Below are positions 51,659 to 60,691 of a DNA stretch of 64,000 nt, in pieces (the stretch's first letter is position 1; each line of letters opens with the position of its first letter). The stretch lies in the NCBI GenBank assembly GCA_963732855.1, contig CAVTBB010000005.1:62001-126000 (forward strand). Direction: 5' to 3'. Origin of the DNA: DASXVU01 sp963732855 (lineage in GTDB: Archaea > Thermoplasmatota > Thermoplasmata > Methanomassiliicoccales > UBA472). Made by a program: the position numbers and the translations under genes. The notes beneath the pieces are model-generated. The model worked only from the letters and a program-made list of their open reading frames with translations, did no database searches and had not been told where the DNA came from.

Positions 51659-52710
51659 GGAAGTTCGTAAAAGGCAACGAAGCCGTGGTCATCGGTGCAT
51701 TGTACGCCGGTTGCGACGTTTATTTCGGATATCCAATAACGCCGGCGAGCGAGATCGCTGAGGACTCCGCCGCGTGGTTTCCTCAGATGGGGAAGGAGTT
51801 CCTCCAGGCAGAATGTGAGACCGCATCCATCAACATGATCTATGGAGCGGCCAGCGCAGGCAGGCTTGCGATGACGGCATCGTCCGGTCCTGGCATTAGC
51901 CTGATGCAGGAAGGCATGTCCTATCTAGCCGGGGCACAGCTCCCGGCGCTTATCGTCAATGTCATGAGGACCGGACCAGGCTTGGGCAACATAGGTCCGG
52001 AGCAGGGAGACTACAACCAGGCGGTCAAGGGCGGAGGGCACGGCAACTATCACAGCATCGTGCTGGCGCCAGCATCGGTCCAGGAAATGTGCGACCTGAC
52101 CATGAAGGCTTTCGAAATGGCTTTCAAGTACCGGAACCCGGCGATGATCCTGGCCGACGCCACACTGGGCCAGGTCATGGAGTCGCTCAAGCTCCCGGAG
52201 CATGAGGCGCAGAGACCAAAGACCTCCGATTGGTCGGTACAGGGTGATCTAGCCACTAAGGGAAACCTTATCAGTTCCATTTTCCTCGAACCGGACAAGA
52301 TGGAGATCCACAACCGCCACCTGCAGGAGAAGTACGCGGCCATGCAGCAAGAGTCGATGGCCGAGAGCTACCTCACGGAAGATGCGGACATCATACTCAC
52401 AGGCTATGGAACGAGCGCCAGGGTGGCACGTTCCGCGGTGGACCAATTGAGAGCTTCAGGTGTTAAGGCCGGGTTGTTCCGGCCGATCTCGCTGATGCCG
52501 TTCCCGGTGGAACAGCTGAATGAGGCGGCGGCCGGAAAGAAAATCCTGGTCGTTGAGATGAGCAATGGCCAGTACATGAATGATGTCATTCTCTACCTGG
52601 ACCGTAAGAGACCGACACCGGTGCGCCTGTGCAACCGGATGGGCGGAATACTGATCCAAGTCGACGACGTGATAAAAGCGGCCAACGACCTGGTCCAAGA
52701 GGTGTTCTGA
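51655..52710 (+). CDS. 2-oxoacid:ferredoxin oxidoreductase, alpha subunit (VorB/KorA-like)
   Basis: The 351-residue alpha subunit has the YPITPASEIAED loop that contacts the substrate, ETASINMIYGAASAGRLAMT, and the PALIVNVMRTGPGLGNIGPE segment of the VorB/KorA group. The C-terminal domain has GLFRPISLMPFPVEQL. The operon catalyses CoA- and ferredoxin-dependent oxidative decarboxylation of 2-oxoacids; VorB-like features favour branched-chain or related substrates, but specificity cannot be fixed from sequence. Confidence 0.92.
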   Translation: MRKFVKGNEAVVIGALYAGCDVYFGYPITPASEIAEDSAAWFPQMGKEFLQAECETASINMIYGAASAGRLAMTASSGPGISLMQEGMSYLAGAQLPALIVNVMRTGPGLGNIGPEQGDYNQAVKGGGHGNYHSIVLAPASVQEMCDLTMKAFEMAFKYRNPAMILADATLGQVMESLKLPEHEAQRPKTSDWSVQGDLATKGNLISSIFLEPDKMEIHNRHLQEKYAAMQQESMAESYLTEDADIILTGYGTSARVARSAVDQLRASGVKAGLFRPISLMPFPVEQLNEAAAGKKILVVEMSNGQYMNDVILYLDRKRPTPVRLCNRMGGILIQVDDVIKAANDLVQEVF

Positions 52711-54110
52711 TGATCAAGAGATCACATAGTTTCTATGAGACGTTCGACCGCAAGGACGGCAGCAAGACCACTACCTATTGCGCCGGATGCGGACACGGGA
52801 TCATCCAGAAGCTAATAGCCGAGGCGATGCACGACCTGGGCATTGGGGATCGGACGGTCTTCGTCAGCCCGGTCGGATGCGCCGCGTTCTGCTTCTATTA
52901 TTTCGATTGCGGGAACGTCGCTGGACCGCACGGACGAGCGTCGGCCGTGGCGACCGGCGTCTCCCGGGTCCTGCCCGATAGCGTGGTAATCTCCTACCAG
53001 GGGGACGGGGACATGGGAGCCATCGGATTCAACAACGCCTTCCAGGCAGCGAACCGCGGAGAGCATTTCGCGGCATTCTGCGTCAACAACAGCATCTTCG
53101 CCATGACCGGGGGGCAGATGGCGCCTACGACATTACCGGGGCAGAAGACCACGACCACACCATTCGGAAGGGACGTGGCCAGGACTGGATACCCGCTCAA
53201 GATGTGTGAAGTGTTCGCTCAGCTGGAGGCACCTGTGTTCATCGAGCGCGTTTCCGTCGCCGACACCAAGCGCATTATGCAGGCCAAAAAGGCGATCCGC
53301 AAAGCCCTGGAGATCCAGAAGGATGGCAAGGGATACGCTTTCGTAGAGATACTTGCCCCGTGCCCAACCAACTGGAGGATGGACCCGATAAAGTCTGCCG
53401 AGTTTGTCACCAACGAGATGGAGAAGGTATATCCCTTGGCCAACTTCCGGGACCGCAGCGAGGAACCGGGAAGGAAGGCTACGCCGATCGAGCGCGTCAC
53501 CCTGAAACAGCTCATGGGCGAGGCCGGTTCCGGCAAGGACCCATATCCAGATCCGTCTTTCAAGGAAAAGCGCTTCAAGTTCTCCGGGTTCGGGGGACAG
53601 GGAGTTCTGAGCTTAGGTACCGTCATCGCCGAGGCTGCAAGCAGTTCCGGCCGCTATGTATCCTGGTTGCCGAGCTATGGTCCGGAACAGAGAGGCGGCT
53701 CGGCGTCTTGCTCGGTCGTCATGAGCGGCCATGAGATCGGCTCGCCGACCGTGGATAAGCCAGACCTGCTGGTGACGATGAACCAGCCGGCGATGGAAAA
53801 GTTCGCCCAGACCGTGAACCAGGGTGGCGTCCTGATCTACGAGGAATCGCTGCCAGTGAAACCTACGGTCAGGAACGACGTCCGGGTCATCGCGTTCCCG
53901 GCCATGAAGGTCGCCACGGACAACGGAGTGCCGAAGGCGGCCAACACCGCATTCCTCGGCTGCATGAGCGCTTTAGGTCTGATCGGTCTGCCAGAGGACG
54001 TGGTCGTGGCAGCGCTGGCTTCGAGCTTCGCCGCCAAGCCGCAACTGGTGGAGAAGAACAAGAAGGTGTTCGAGGCAGCGAAGGCGTGGGTTGCCGCCAA
54101 TATAAATTGA
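52710..54110 (+). CDS. 2-oxoacid:ferredoxin oxidoreductase, fused beta (TPP) and gamma subunits
   Basis: Residues 1 to about 285 form the TPP-binding beta subunit, with TYCAGCGHGIIQKLIAEAMH and the TPP-Mg motif YQGDGDMGAIGFNNAFQAAN through AFCVNNSIFAMTGGQM. From about 310 the gamma subunit follows (KFSGFGGQGVLSLGTVIAEA, SYGPEQRGGSASCSVV). This beta-gamma fusion, with separate alpha and delta subunits, is a less common arrangement. Its start overlaps the alpha stop codon (TGATG). Confidence 0.93.
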   Translation: MIKRSHSFYETFDRKDGSKTTTYCAGCGHGIIQKLIAEAMHDLGIGDRTVFVSPVGCAAFCFYYFDCGNVAGPHGRASAVATGVSRVLPDSVVISYQGDGDMGAIGFNNAFQAANRGEHFAAFCVNNSIFAMTGGQMAPTTLPGQKTTTTPFGRDVARTGYPLKMCEVFAQLEAPVFIERVSVADTKRIMQAKKAIRKALEIQKDGKGYAFVEILAPCPTNWRMDPIKSAEFVTNEMEKVYPLANFRDRSEEPGRKATPIERVTLKQLMGEAGSGKDPYPDPSFKEKRFKFSGFGGQGVLSLGTVIAEAASSSGRYVSWLPSYGPEQRGGSASCSVVMSGHEIGSPTVDKPDLLVTMNQPAMEKFAQTVNQGGVLIYEESLPVKPTVRNDVRVIAFPAMKVATDNGVPKAANTAFLGCMSALGLIGLPEDVVVAALASSFAAKPQLVEKNKKVFEAAKAWVAANIN

Positions 54111-54327
54111 TCGGGCACTGACCCGCCGAATCACATGATTCGGCGCCCCTCTTCCTTTTCTTCCAACCGATGACGGCAGAATGTGCCTATTCTTACAATC
54201 AGCCCTGGCCGATGTGGACAACCTTAAAATAGAAAACCCGGGCATTCGTCCCAGAAGGACTAGGATGCCATATGTCCATCCAGACGAATGGCACGCCTTT
54301 TCCGTCATATCAGACTGCAGGGATAGA

Positions 54328-54891
54328 ATGAGTTCTCCGGAGAAGCTCGGAACCCGAATACGCACGTACCGCGAACGCCTTGGGCTCACACCCGAGGATC
54401 TGGCCAAGAACGCTGGCCTAGACTTGGTGCTCCTCAAGAACATCGAAGACAACCAGTCCTATCCAGCCATCGGGGTACTGGTGAAGCTCAGCAGGGCACT
54501 GGGCCAGAGGCTAGGGACGTTCATGGACGACCAGTTCATCGAGGACCCGCTGATTGTCAGGGCAGATGCGCGTAAGGAGGAGACCATGGGGCCCAGAGGA
54601 GCTGGACCGGACCATGCGCACTATTTCGCGCTGGGAAAGGGCAAGACGGACAGGCACATGGACCCATTCTACATCGAGTTCAACGGGGCGGGCGAGAAGC
54701 CGCTGTCATCCCACGAGGGGGAAGAGTTCATTATCGTCATATCCGGGAAGATAGAGCTCATCTATGGCAAGCAGACGTTCACGCTCGGGCCGGGAGATTC
54801 CATGTATTACAACTCGGTCGTGCCGCACCATGTAGGCTCGGCGACGGAAGGTCCGGCCTCGATATATGCATCGGTGTATACTCCGTTCTAG
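54328..54891 (+). CDS. XRE-type HTH regulator with C-terminal cupin domain
   Basis: The 187-residue protein has an N-terminal HTH (GTRIRTYRERLGLTPEDLAK then GLDLVLLKNIEDNQSYPAIG) and a cupin barrel (DPFYIEFNG, SSHEGEEFIIVISGKIELIY, GPGDSMYYNSVVPHHVGS). Such fusions usually sense a small metabolite and control the adjacent operon. Placed between the 2-oxoacid oxidoreductase and the acyl-CoA ligase, it probably regulates both. ATG 54328 is used; ATG 54265 in the same frame fits the TATA-like CTTAAAATAG at 54221-54230. Confidence 0.88.
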   Translation: MSSPEKLGTRIRTYRERLGLTPEDLAKNAGLDLVLLKNIEDNQSYPAIGVLVKLSRALGQRLGTFMDDQFIEDPLIVRADARKEETMGPRGAGPDHAHYFALGKGKTDRHMDPFYIEFNGAGEKPLSSHEGEEFIIVISGKIELIYGKQTFTLGPGDSMYYNSVVPHHVGSATEGPASIYASVYTPF

Positions 54892-54900
54892 GGTGGTCAA

Positions 54901-56553
54901 ATGGTAAGAAAGGAGATCACCAGAGAGGCCACGCTCGGTCAGCTTCTAGACGAGACCGTGGCGAAATATCCGGGCAATGAAGCGGTCGTCTATGCCGACC
55001 GAGACTACCGTGAGACGTGGAGCGAGTTCAGCGTCACCGTCGATCGAGTGGCCAAAGGGCTCATGGCGCTCGGCGTCAAGCAGGGCGACAAGGTGGCGAT
55101 CTGGGCCACAAACGTACCACACTGGGTGACGCTGCAGTTTGCCACCGCCAAGATCGGGGCGATCCTGCTCACGATCAACATCAACTACAAGTCCACCGAG
55201 ATCGAGTACGTCCTGAAGCAATCAGACTGCGAGAACATCTTCGTGATCGACGGTTACCGTGACACCGACTATGTCAGCATCCTGTATGAGCTGATACCGG
55301 AGCTCCGCACCCAGCCGAGGGATAAACTGCACACGGAGCGGTTCCCGCACCTGCAGCGAGTGATGTTCCTGGGACCGGAGAAGCACCGGGGTATGTACTC
55401 GATGCCGGAGGTCATGGCGCTCGCAGCCCAGGTATCCACCGATGAGTACAAGGAACGCCAATCGACCCTAAGCTGTTACGACGTGGTCAATATGCAATAC
55501 ACCTCCGGCACGACTGGCTTCCCGAAAGGGGTCATGCTGACGCACTTCAACATCGCTAACAATGGGTACTGGATCGGGGCGAACATGAACTTCGGGCCGA
55601 ATGACAGGATCTGCCTGCCCGTGCCGCTGTTCCATTGCTTCGGCTGCGTGCTCGGTGTGATGGCCAGCCTGAACTGGGGCAACACCATGGTAATCCTGGA
55701 GAAGTACGACCCGGTGACCGTCATGATGGCCATAGAAAGGGAACGGTGTACCGGGGTTTACGGCGTCCCGACCATGTTCATAAACATTCTGGAACACCCC
55801 CTATTCAGCAAGTTCAATTTCAGTACGCTGCGCACCGGCATCATGGCTGGTGCACCGTGCCCGGTCAAATCGATGAACGAGTGCGTGGAGAAGATGCACA
55901 TGACCGAGGTGACCAATGTCTATGGTCTGACCGAAACCTCGCCTGGCATGACCCAGACCAGGTACGAGGAACCGTCCCTGGAAAGGAAGTGTTCCACGGT
56001 CGGAAAGGCGCTGCCCGGCATCGAGGTCGTCGTCATCAATCCGGACACCGGTGAACTTTGCCAGAACGAAGAGCACGGAGAACTGTGCTGCCGCGGCTAC
56101 AACGTAATGAAAGGATACTACAAGATGCCGGACGAGACCGCCCGCGCTATCGACAAGGATGGTTTCCTCCACTCCGGAGATATCGGCAAGAGGGACAAGG
56201 ATGGATACTTCTCGGTGACCGGACGTCTCAAGGATATGATAATCCGGGGCGGGGAGAACATCTACCCCAAGGAGGTCGAGGACTTCGTCCACCACATGCC
56301 CGGCGTCAAGGACGTCCAGGTGGTCGGGTGCCCGAGCAAGAAGTACGGGGAGCAGCCGGCCGCCTTCATCATCCTGCAACCTGGGGCGACGATGACCGAG
56401 ACCGACGTCCAGGATTTCTGCCGGAACAGGATCTCGTTCTACAAGGTACCGAAATATGTGGCATTCGTGGACGAGTATCCGCTCACTGCCAGCGGCAAGA
56501 TCATGAAGTATAAGCTGAGGGAGCAGTCGGCGAAGCTGTGGCCAGACGCTTGA
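54901..56553 (+). CDS. AMP-forming acyl-CoA synthetase
   Basis: The 550-residue enzyme activates a carboxylic acid with ATP and CoA. Diagnostic motifs are MQYTSGTTGFPKGVMLTH, VYGLTETSPG, HSGDIGKRDKDGYFSVTGR and RGGENIYPKEVEDF, with the C-terminal lysine in LTASGKIMKYKLRE. Its sequence type is that of medium-chain or branched acyl-CoA ligases. It lies 9 bp after the cupin regulator. Run in reverse with the oxidoreductase upstream, it could conserve energy from 2-oxoacid breakdown; run forward, it would activate free acids (inference). Confidence 0.95.
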   Translation: MVRKEITREATLGQLLDETVAKYPGNEAVVYADRDYRETWSEFSVTVDRVAKGLMALGVKQGDKVAIWATNVPHWVTLQFATAKIGAILLTININYKSTEIEYVLKQSDCENIFVIDGYRDTDYVSILYELIPELRTQPRDKLHTERFPHLQRVMFLGPEKHRGMYSMPEVMALAAQVSTDEYKERQSTLSCYDVVNMQYTSGTTGFPKGVMLTHFNIANNGYWIGANMNFGPNDRICLPVPLFHCFGCVLGVMASLNWGNTMVILEKYDPVTVMMAIERERCTGVYGVPTMFINILEHPLFSKFNFSTLRTGIMAGAPCPVKSMNECVEKMHMTEVTNVYGLTETSPGMTQTRYEEPSLERKCSTVGKALPGIEVVVINPDTGELCQNEEHGELCCRGYNVMKGYYKMPDETARAIDKDGFLHSGDIGKRDKDGYFSVTGRLKDMIIRGGENIYPKEVEDFVHHMPGVKDVQVVGCPSKKYGEQPAAFIILQPGATMTETDVQDFCRNRISFYKVPKYVAFVDEYPLTASGKIMKYKLREQSAKLWPDA

Positions 56554-56655
56554 TCATGGGATTCCCAAAGGAATCGAAAATTTCCTTAGAACGTTTCTCT
56601 GGGTTAGTTGTGGAATCCAAACATTTTTCTCCTTTCCTCATTTCTACTAGACCTA

Positions 56656-57453
56656 ATGCCGCACATGGTCGTGGGTGACACGAAGGTGCACTACGAGGTG
56701 CACGGGTCAGGGGAGCCGCTCCTGCTCATCACCGGATTGTGCGGCGATCTGACCAGCTGGAAGAAGGCACTGCCACTGCTCGACAAGGAGTACGAGGTCG
56801 TCATCATCGACAACCGTGGCGCAGGGAAGACCGAGCATCCGGGACGGCCTTTCACCATGGAAGATCTGGCGGACGATGCATCTGGTCTGCTGATCGGACT
56901 TAATATCGAAAAAGCTCATGTGCTCGGTGCATCGATGGGCGGCAACGTTGCCCAAGAATTGACCCTGAGGCACCCAGGCCAGGTTTCGACCTTGACCTTG
57001 ATGTCCACATACATGCGCCGGCCAGAACGCTCCAGCGTCGGCATCGACGCCATGATCAACACCGTCCGCGAAGGCGCAAGTATCGAGACCTTCCTGACCA
57101 TGATGCAAACCTGGTGCCTGACGAACGCTGCTTTCCGCGGCAGGGAGAACGTCGCCCAGAACGACAAGCGTGGCGCCCGGGAACGAGACCTTAGCCTGGT
57201 GGACGGGTTCGCCCGACAGAAGATGGCCTTGGACAAATTTGACAGCCACGAACGCATCTCAGCGATCAAGGTGCCAACGCTGGTCATCCATGGTAACGAG
57301 GATATCATGGTCCCGCAGCGGTTCGGTGAGGAACTTGCCTCTAGGATACCCGGTTCGAAGCTGGTCCTTTTGGATGGCTGCGGACACATGATCGCCCCGG
57401 ACCGCTATCATAACCTGGTATTGGAGTTCCTGAGAGAACATCCAATCAGGTAA
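56656..57453 (+). CDS. alpha/beta hydrolase
   Basis: The 265-residue protein has the oxyanion segment EPLLLITGLCGDLTSW, the nucleophile elbow GASMGGNVAQ (S93), the acid in VIHGNEDIMVP and the histidine in LDGCGHMIAPDRYH. It is of the 3-oxoadipate enol-lactonase or haloperoxidase type by overall layout. It may hydrolyse an ester or thioester linked to the acyl-CoA ligase upstream. ATG 56656 is chosen; the frame is open from 56608. Confidence 0.9.
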   Translation: MPHMVVGDTKVHYEVHGSGEPLLLITGLCGDLTSWKKALPLLDKEYEVVIIDNRGAGKTEHPGRPFTMEDLADDASGLLIGLNIEKAHVLGASMGGNVAQELTLRHPGQVSTLTLMSTYMRRPERSSVGIDAMINTVREGASIETFLTMMQTWCLTNAAFRGRENVAQNDKRGARERDLSLVDGFARQKMALDKFDSHERISAIKVPTLVIHGNEDIMVPQRFGEELASRIPGSKLVLLDGCGHMIAPDRYHNLVLEFLREHPIR

Positions 57454-57579
57454 ATCCTTTTGATTCAACTTTGATTATGATGGGCTGGACTAAGCCTTTC
57501 AAGATCGTTCGCGACCTTGCAGATAGAAAGCCCGAGTTCTTGGTTTCTACCTACATGATCCTCCCGATGATCCTACGGT

Positions 57580-57860
57580 TGTCACCCTGGAGGTCCAGAA
57601 GTTCGGTCCTGAAGACAGGTATCCGATTCCAGGAAGAGGGACGGCATGATCAAACCGATGGCGATACCGCAGAGAGCATCGAACCAGACCGGATCGCGTA
57701 TAATGGCGATGTCCTGCGGGCCAAGTTATCGTATGTGCCCTGTGTGAGCAGGATCGGGATGGGAACGGTCATCGCCTTGAACAATGACAGGATGTATCCA
57801 GTCACTAGCCAGGCTGAACATGGTCTTTCTAATTCTTTGATACCATCTCGAATAAACTAT
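57580..57860 (-). pseudogene. possible decayed membrane-protein gene
   Basis: The 57454-57896 gap has no clear intact gene. On the minus strand one frame reads GYILSLFKAMTVPIPILLTQ and TYDNLARRTSPLYAIR. Another continues directly with DPVWFDALCGIAIGLIMPSL. Joined by one base shift near 57700 they resemble two membrane helices with a cytoplasmic loop. No start is visible. The plus-strand frame over 57471-57869 looks less protein-like. Confidence 0.35.
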
Positions 57861-57896
57861 AATTATTGACCTCACCATGCAAGTGGCCGGGGATCA

Positions 57897-59289
57897 TTGT
57901 TGGACGATGCAACTGGAATCATTCTTCTGATAGTTGGGTTTATAATAGGCGGTATTTCGATATTCTATGGGGTAAGGGGAAGGCTCGAATCAGCCAGACA
58001 GAGCGGACTCAACGAAACAGGCGCTCATATTCAAGGCTTGACCGAGGCGGTAAAGTTCAGGGATGCTGAGATAACAAATTTGAACCAAAGATTAACATCA
58101 GCAAACAAGGACAGGGATGATCTCATGATCGCCAACGCTAGCCTGGCCGCTCAGCTATCTGGAGAGAGGGACCGCGGTAAGGAGCAGATGGAGCTGCTAG
58201 GGAAGGCGGAGAATCAAATTGTCAGAGACGTTCAAAGCACTATCCTCGGATGCCCTGGCCAAGAACAATCAATCATTCCTTACGCTCGCTGAAGAGAACC
58301 TTAAGAAATTCCAAGAAGGGGCAAAGTCCGACCTCGAGGTACGCCAGAAATCGATCGAGACGCTTCTCCAACCGATGTCCAAATCGTTGGCGGATCTCGA
58401 CGTCGAGATCAAGAAGGTGGAAGAACAGAGGATCAAGACCTCCTCCGACCTGCAGGCGGGGATATCAAGACTAACCGAGAACGATATCCGCCTCCAGGCG
58501 GAAACATCGAAACTGGTCAATGCGCTGAAGACCCCTGGGGTCAGAGGCAGGTGGGGCGAGCTCCAGCTCAGGAGGGTCGCGGAGCTAGCTGGAATGGTCG
58601 ACCATTGCGATTTCCATGAGCAGGAATCGGCCGATGCCGAAGAGGGGAAGAAGCGTCCAGACATGCTCATATCACTCCCAGGCGAAAGGACCATAATCGT
58701 AGATTCGAAAGCTCCAGTACTCGCATACCTTGAGGCGCTGGAAGCCACCGACGATGAGGGCAGGAAGGAGTGCCTGGATCGACATGCCAAACATATCAGG
58801 AAGCACATCGATCAGCTATCTGCAAAGAACTATTGGGAAACCTTTGAGGGTGTACCGGAATTCGTTATCTTGTTCATTCCGGGTGAGGTGTTCTTCAGTG
58901 CCGCGGTGGAGAATGATCCATTGCTTATCGAGTACGGCATTGGCCACAAGATCGTGCTGGCTTCCCCCACAACGCTGATCGCACTGTTGTTGGCAGTGGC
59001 CCATGATTGGCGAGAGCAACACATCGCCGAGCATGCCATGGAGATCAGTGAGATCGGGAAAGAACTGTATGACCGAATCTCGAAATTCCGTGACCAATAT
59101 GGTAAGGTGGGCAAGCAGTTATCCAGCGCCGTCGAGGCCTTCAACAGTTCGGTCGGCTCGATGGAATCGAGGGTACTGGTCAGTGCCCGAAAACTGAAGC
59201 AGTTAAACGTTACTAGTGCCGAGGCGATCGAGAGCGTCGACCAAATCGAAAAGATACCACGCAGATGTGGGCTGGACGAGGAAGACTGA
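57897..59289 (+). CDS. rmuC: RmuC-family DNA recombination protein, frameshifted
   Basis: RmuC limits DNA inversions in bacteria and has a nuclease-like core. The first frame (TTG 57897) has a membrane helix (GIILLIVGFIIGGISIFYGV) and a coiled coil. After a one-base shift at about 58216 the second frame gives the conserved core: TFKALSSDALAKNNQSFLTL, TPGVRGRWGELQLRRVAELA, RPDMLISLPGERTIIVDSKA and LFIPGEVFFSAAVENDPLL. The joined length of about 464 residues is normal. RmuC is mainly bacterial, so lateral acquisition is likely. Confidence 0.9.
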
Positions 59290-59335
59290 ACAGGCCGTGA
59301 TTGCTGGTTCCACACCGTTCAGGATTGTGCGTGAA

Positions 59336-60604
59336 TCAAGGCAATTCTGCCTTCTCGAATCCTTTGGTCACACCGATCGGCTTAGTGGCGTCGATCGCGA
59401 TCTTGGACGTCGTCCCGTCAGCGCTCGGGTCCAGTGACGAACCGGCCGCGTTGTTCATGACCAATAATCCGCGCGATGCTTGGAAGCGGGTCGCCTCCGC
59501 CCATTCCACGTCCTGGTCGTTAAAGATGTCCACATCCTTGTCGACGATGGTCACCTTCTTCATCGACGGGTGACCGGTGAAAGCGGCCATTGCGGCGTTC
59601 ATGGCGTCGCCCTCCTTGTTCTTGGTTATTGAAACGATGCCATGAAGCCAGCAGCATCCACCCTCGGTCAGACGAACACCGTGCACCTGAGGGACGACCT
59701 GGCGAACGGTCTTAAACATGACCGGCTCACGAGGCAATCCCATGAGCATGAAGTGCTCAAGCCCACCGGGGAGGACAACATGCAGGATTGGGTCCTTCTG
59801 ATGATAGATCTTATCGACTGCGAACACCGGCTGTTTCCGGACATCGTCATAGGTGCCAGTGATGTCCACGAACGGTCCCTCATCCACCTTGTCCATGGTG
59901 AGACGCCCTTCGAAGACATACTCCGCGTAAGCCGGAACCATGAGTCCTTTGTCGGTCTGGGCGACCGCAACGGGCTCGCCCATGCAGGCCGTCCGCATCG
60001 ACGACGCTATCTCCATTTCATCAAGCGCATAATCGGCAGATGTTGCCGCGGCGAGCAGCACCGATGGGCACACGCCGACGCAGAAGGCGACCGGTAGGTC
60101 GTTGCCTTTCTCGAGGCTCAGCTTATGCATCGTATAGAGGTGGCGTGGAACGAGGCGAATACCGAAACGATGATCGTCCAATAACATTAGCCTGTGGAAT
60201 GAGACGTTCTTTTTGCCCTCGAACTCGGAGATCGCTACACCGGCGGTGATGTAGCGACCGCCGTCCTTGGGGTAGAACTTCGGGATCGGAAGCTTGCGCA
60301 GGTCGAACGAATCCATCTCAATGTCGCGGAACGCCGCGTCGTCAACGACCGAAGGCTTCACCGGGTTGGATATCGACTCGATCATCTTTGGGAGGAGCTC
60401 TTCCTTCGTGATGCCGAGAGCTGACGCGATACGGGTTCGGTCGCTCCACAAGTTCCCGACGACCTTGCCGCCGTTCACGTTGGTGAACAAAACCGGGACC
60501 TTTTGGTTCTCCACGAGCGTTCTGGTCAACTGGAGGTCGGGCGAGAGCGGCTCGTCGACCTTCATGACATCCTGCATCCCTTTCAGGAGGCCCCTGACTG
60601 ACAT
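59336..60604 (-). CDS. UbiD-family (prenyl-FMN-dependent) decarboxylase
   Basis: The 422-residue protein has the UbiD layout: VVGNLWSDRTRIASALG, FDLRKLPIPKFYPKDGGRYI, RLMLLDDHRFGIRLVPRHLY (with the prFMN-contacting region), FVDITGTYDDVRKQPVFAV and a C-terminal DVEWAEATRFQASRGL. In archaea one UbiD homologue is the anhydromevalonate-phosphate decarboxylase of the modified mevalonate pathway, which supplies isoprenoids for membrane lipids. This gene is a good candidate, but aromatic-acid decarboxylases look similar. No ubiX or aconitase-X gene is in the window. ATG 60604 is preferred over 60637. Confidence 0.92.
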   Translation of the reverse strand: MSVRGLLKGMQDVMKVDEPLSPDLQLTRTLVENQKVPVLFTNVNGGKVVGNLWSDRTRIASALGITKEELLPKMIESISNPVKPSVVDDAAFRDIEMDSFDLRKLPIPKFYPKDGGRYITAGVAISEFEGKKNVSFHRLMLLDDHRFGIRLVPRHLYTMHKLSLEKGNDLPVAFCVGVCPSVLLAAATSADYALDEMEIASSMRTACMGEPVAVAQTDKGLMVPAYAEYVFEGRLTMDKVDEGPFVDITGTYDDVRKQPVFAVDKIYHQKDPILHVVLPGGLEHFMLMGLPREPVMFKTVRQVVPQVHGVRLTEGGCCWLHGIVSITKNKEGDAMNAAMAAFTGHPSMKKVTIVDKDVDIFNDQDVEWAEATRFQASRGLLVMNNAAGSSLDPSADGTTSKIAIDATKPIGVTKGFEKAELP

Positions 60605-60691
60605 GAACGGGTGATTCCTTTCCCGATTAATAAGCAATAGCTAGTATTCGATTTCTCAGTGAACGAGAATGAACGCCACATTGATCCTGTT

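Noticed and set aside
57471..57869. 132-codon plus-strand frame as a gene
   Set aside because: The second half has poor composition, and the minus strand shows better protein-like helices in the same DNA.
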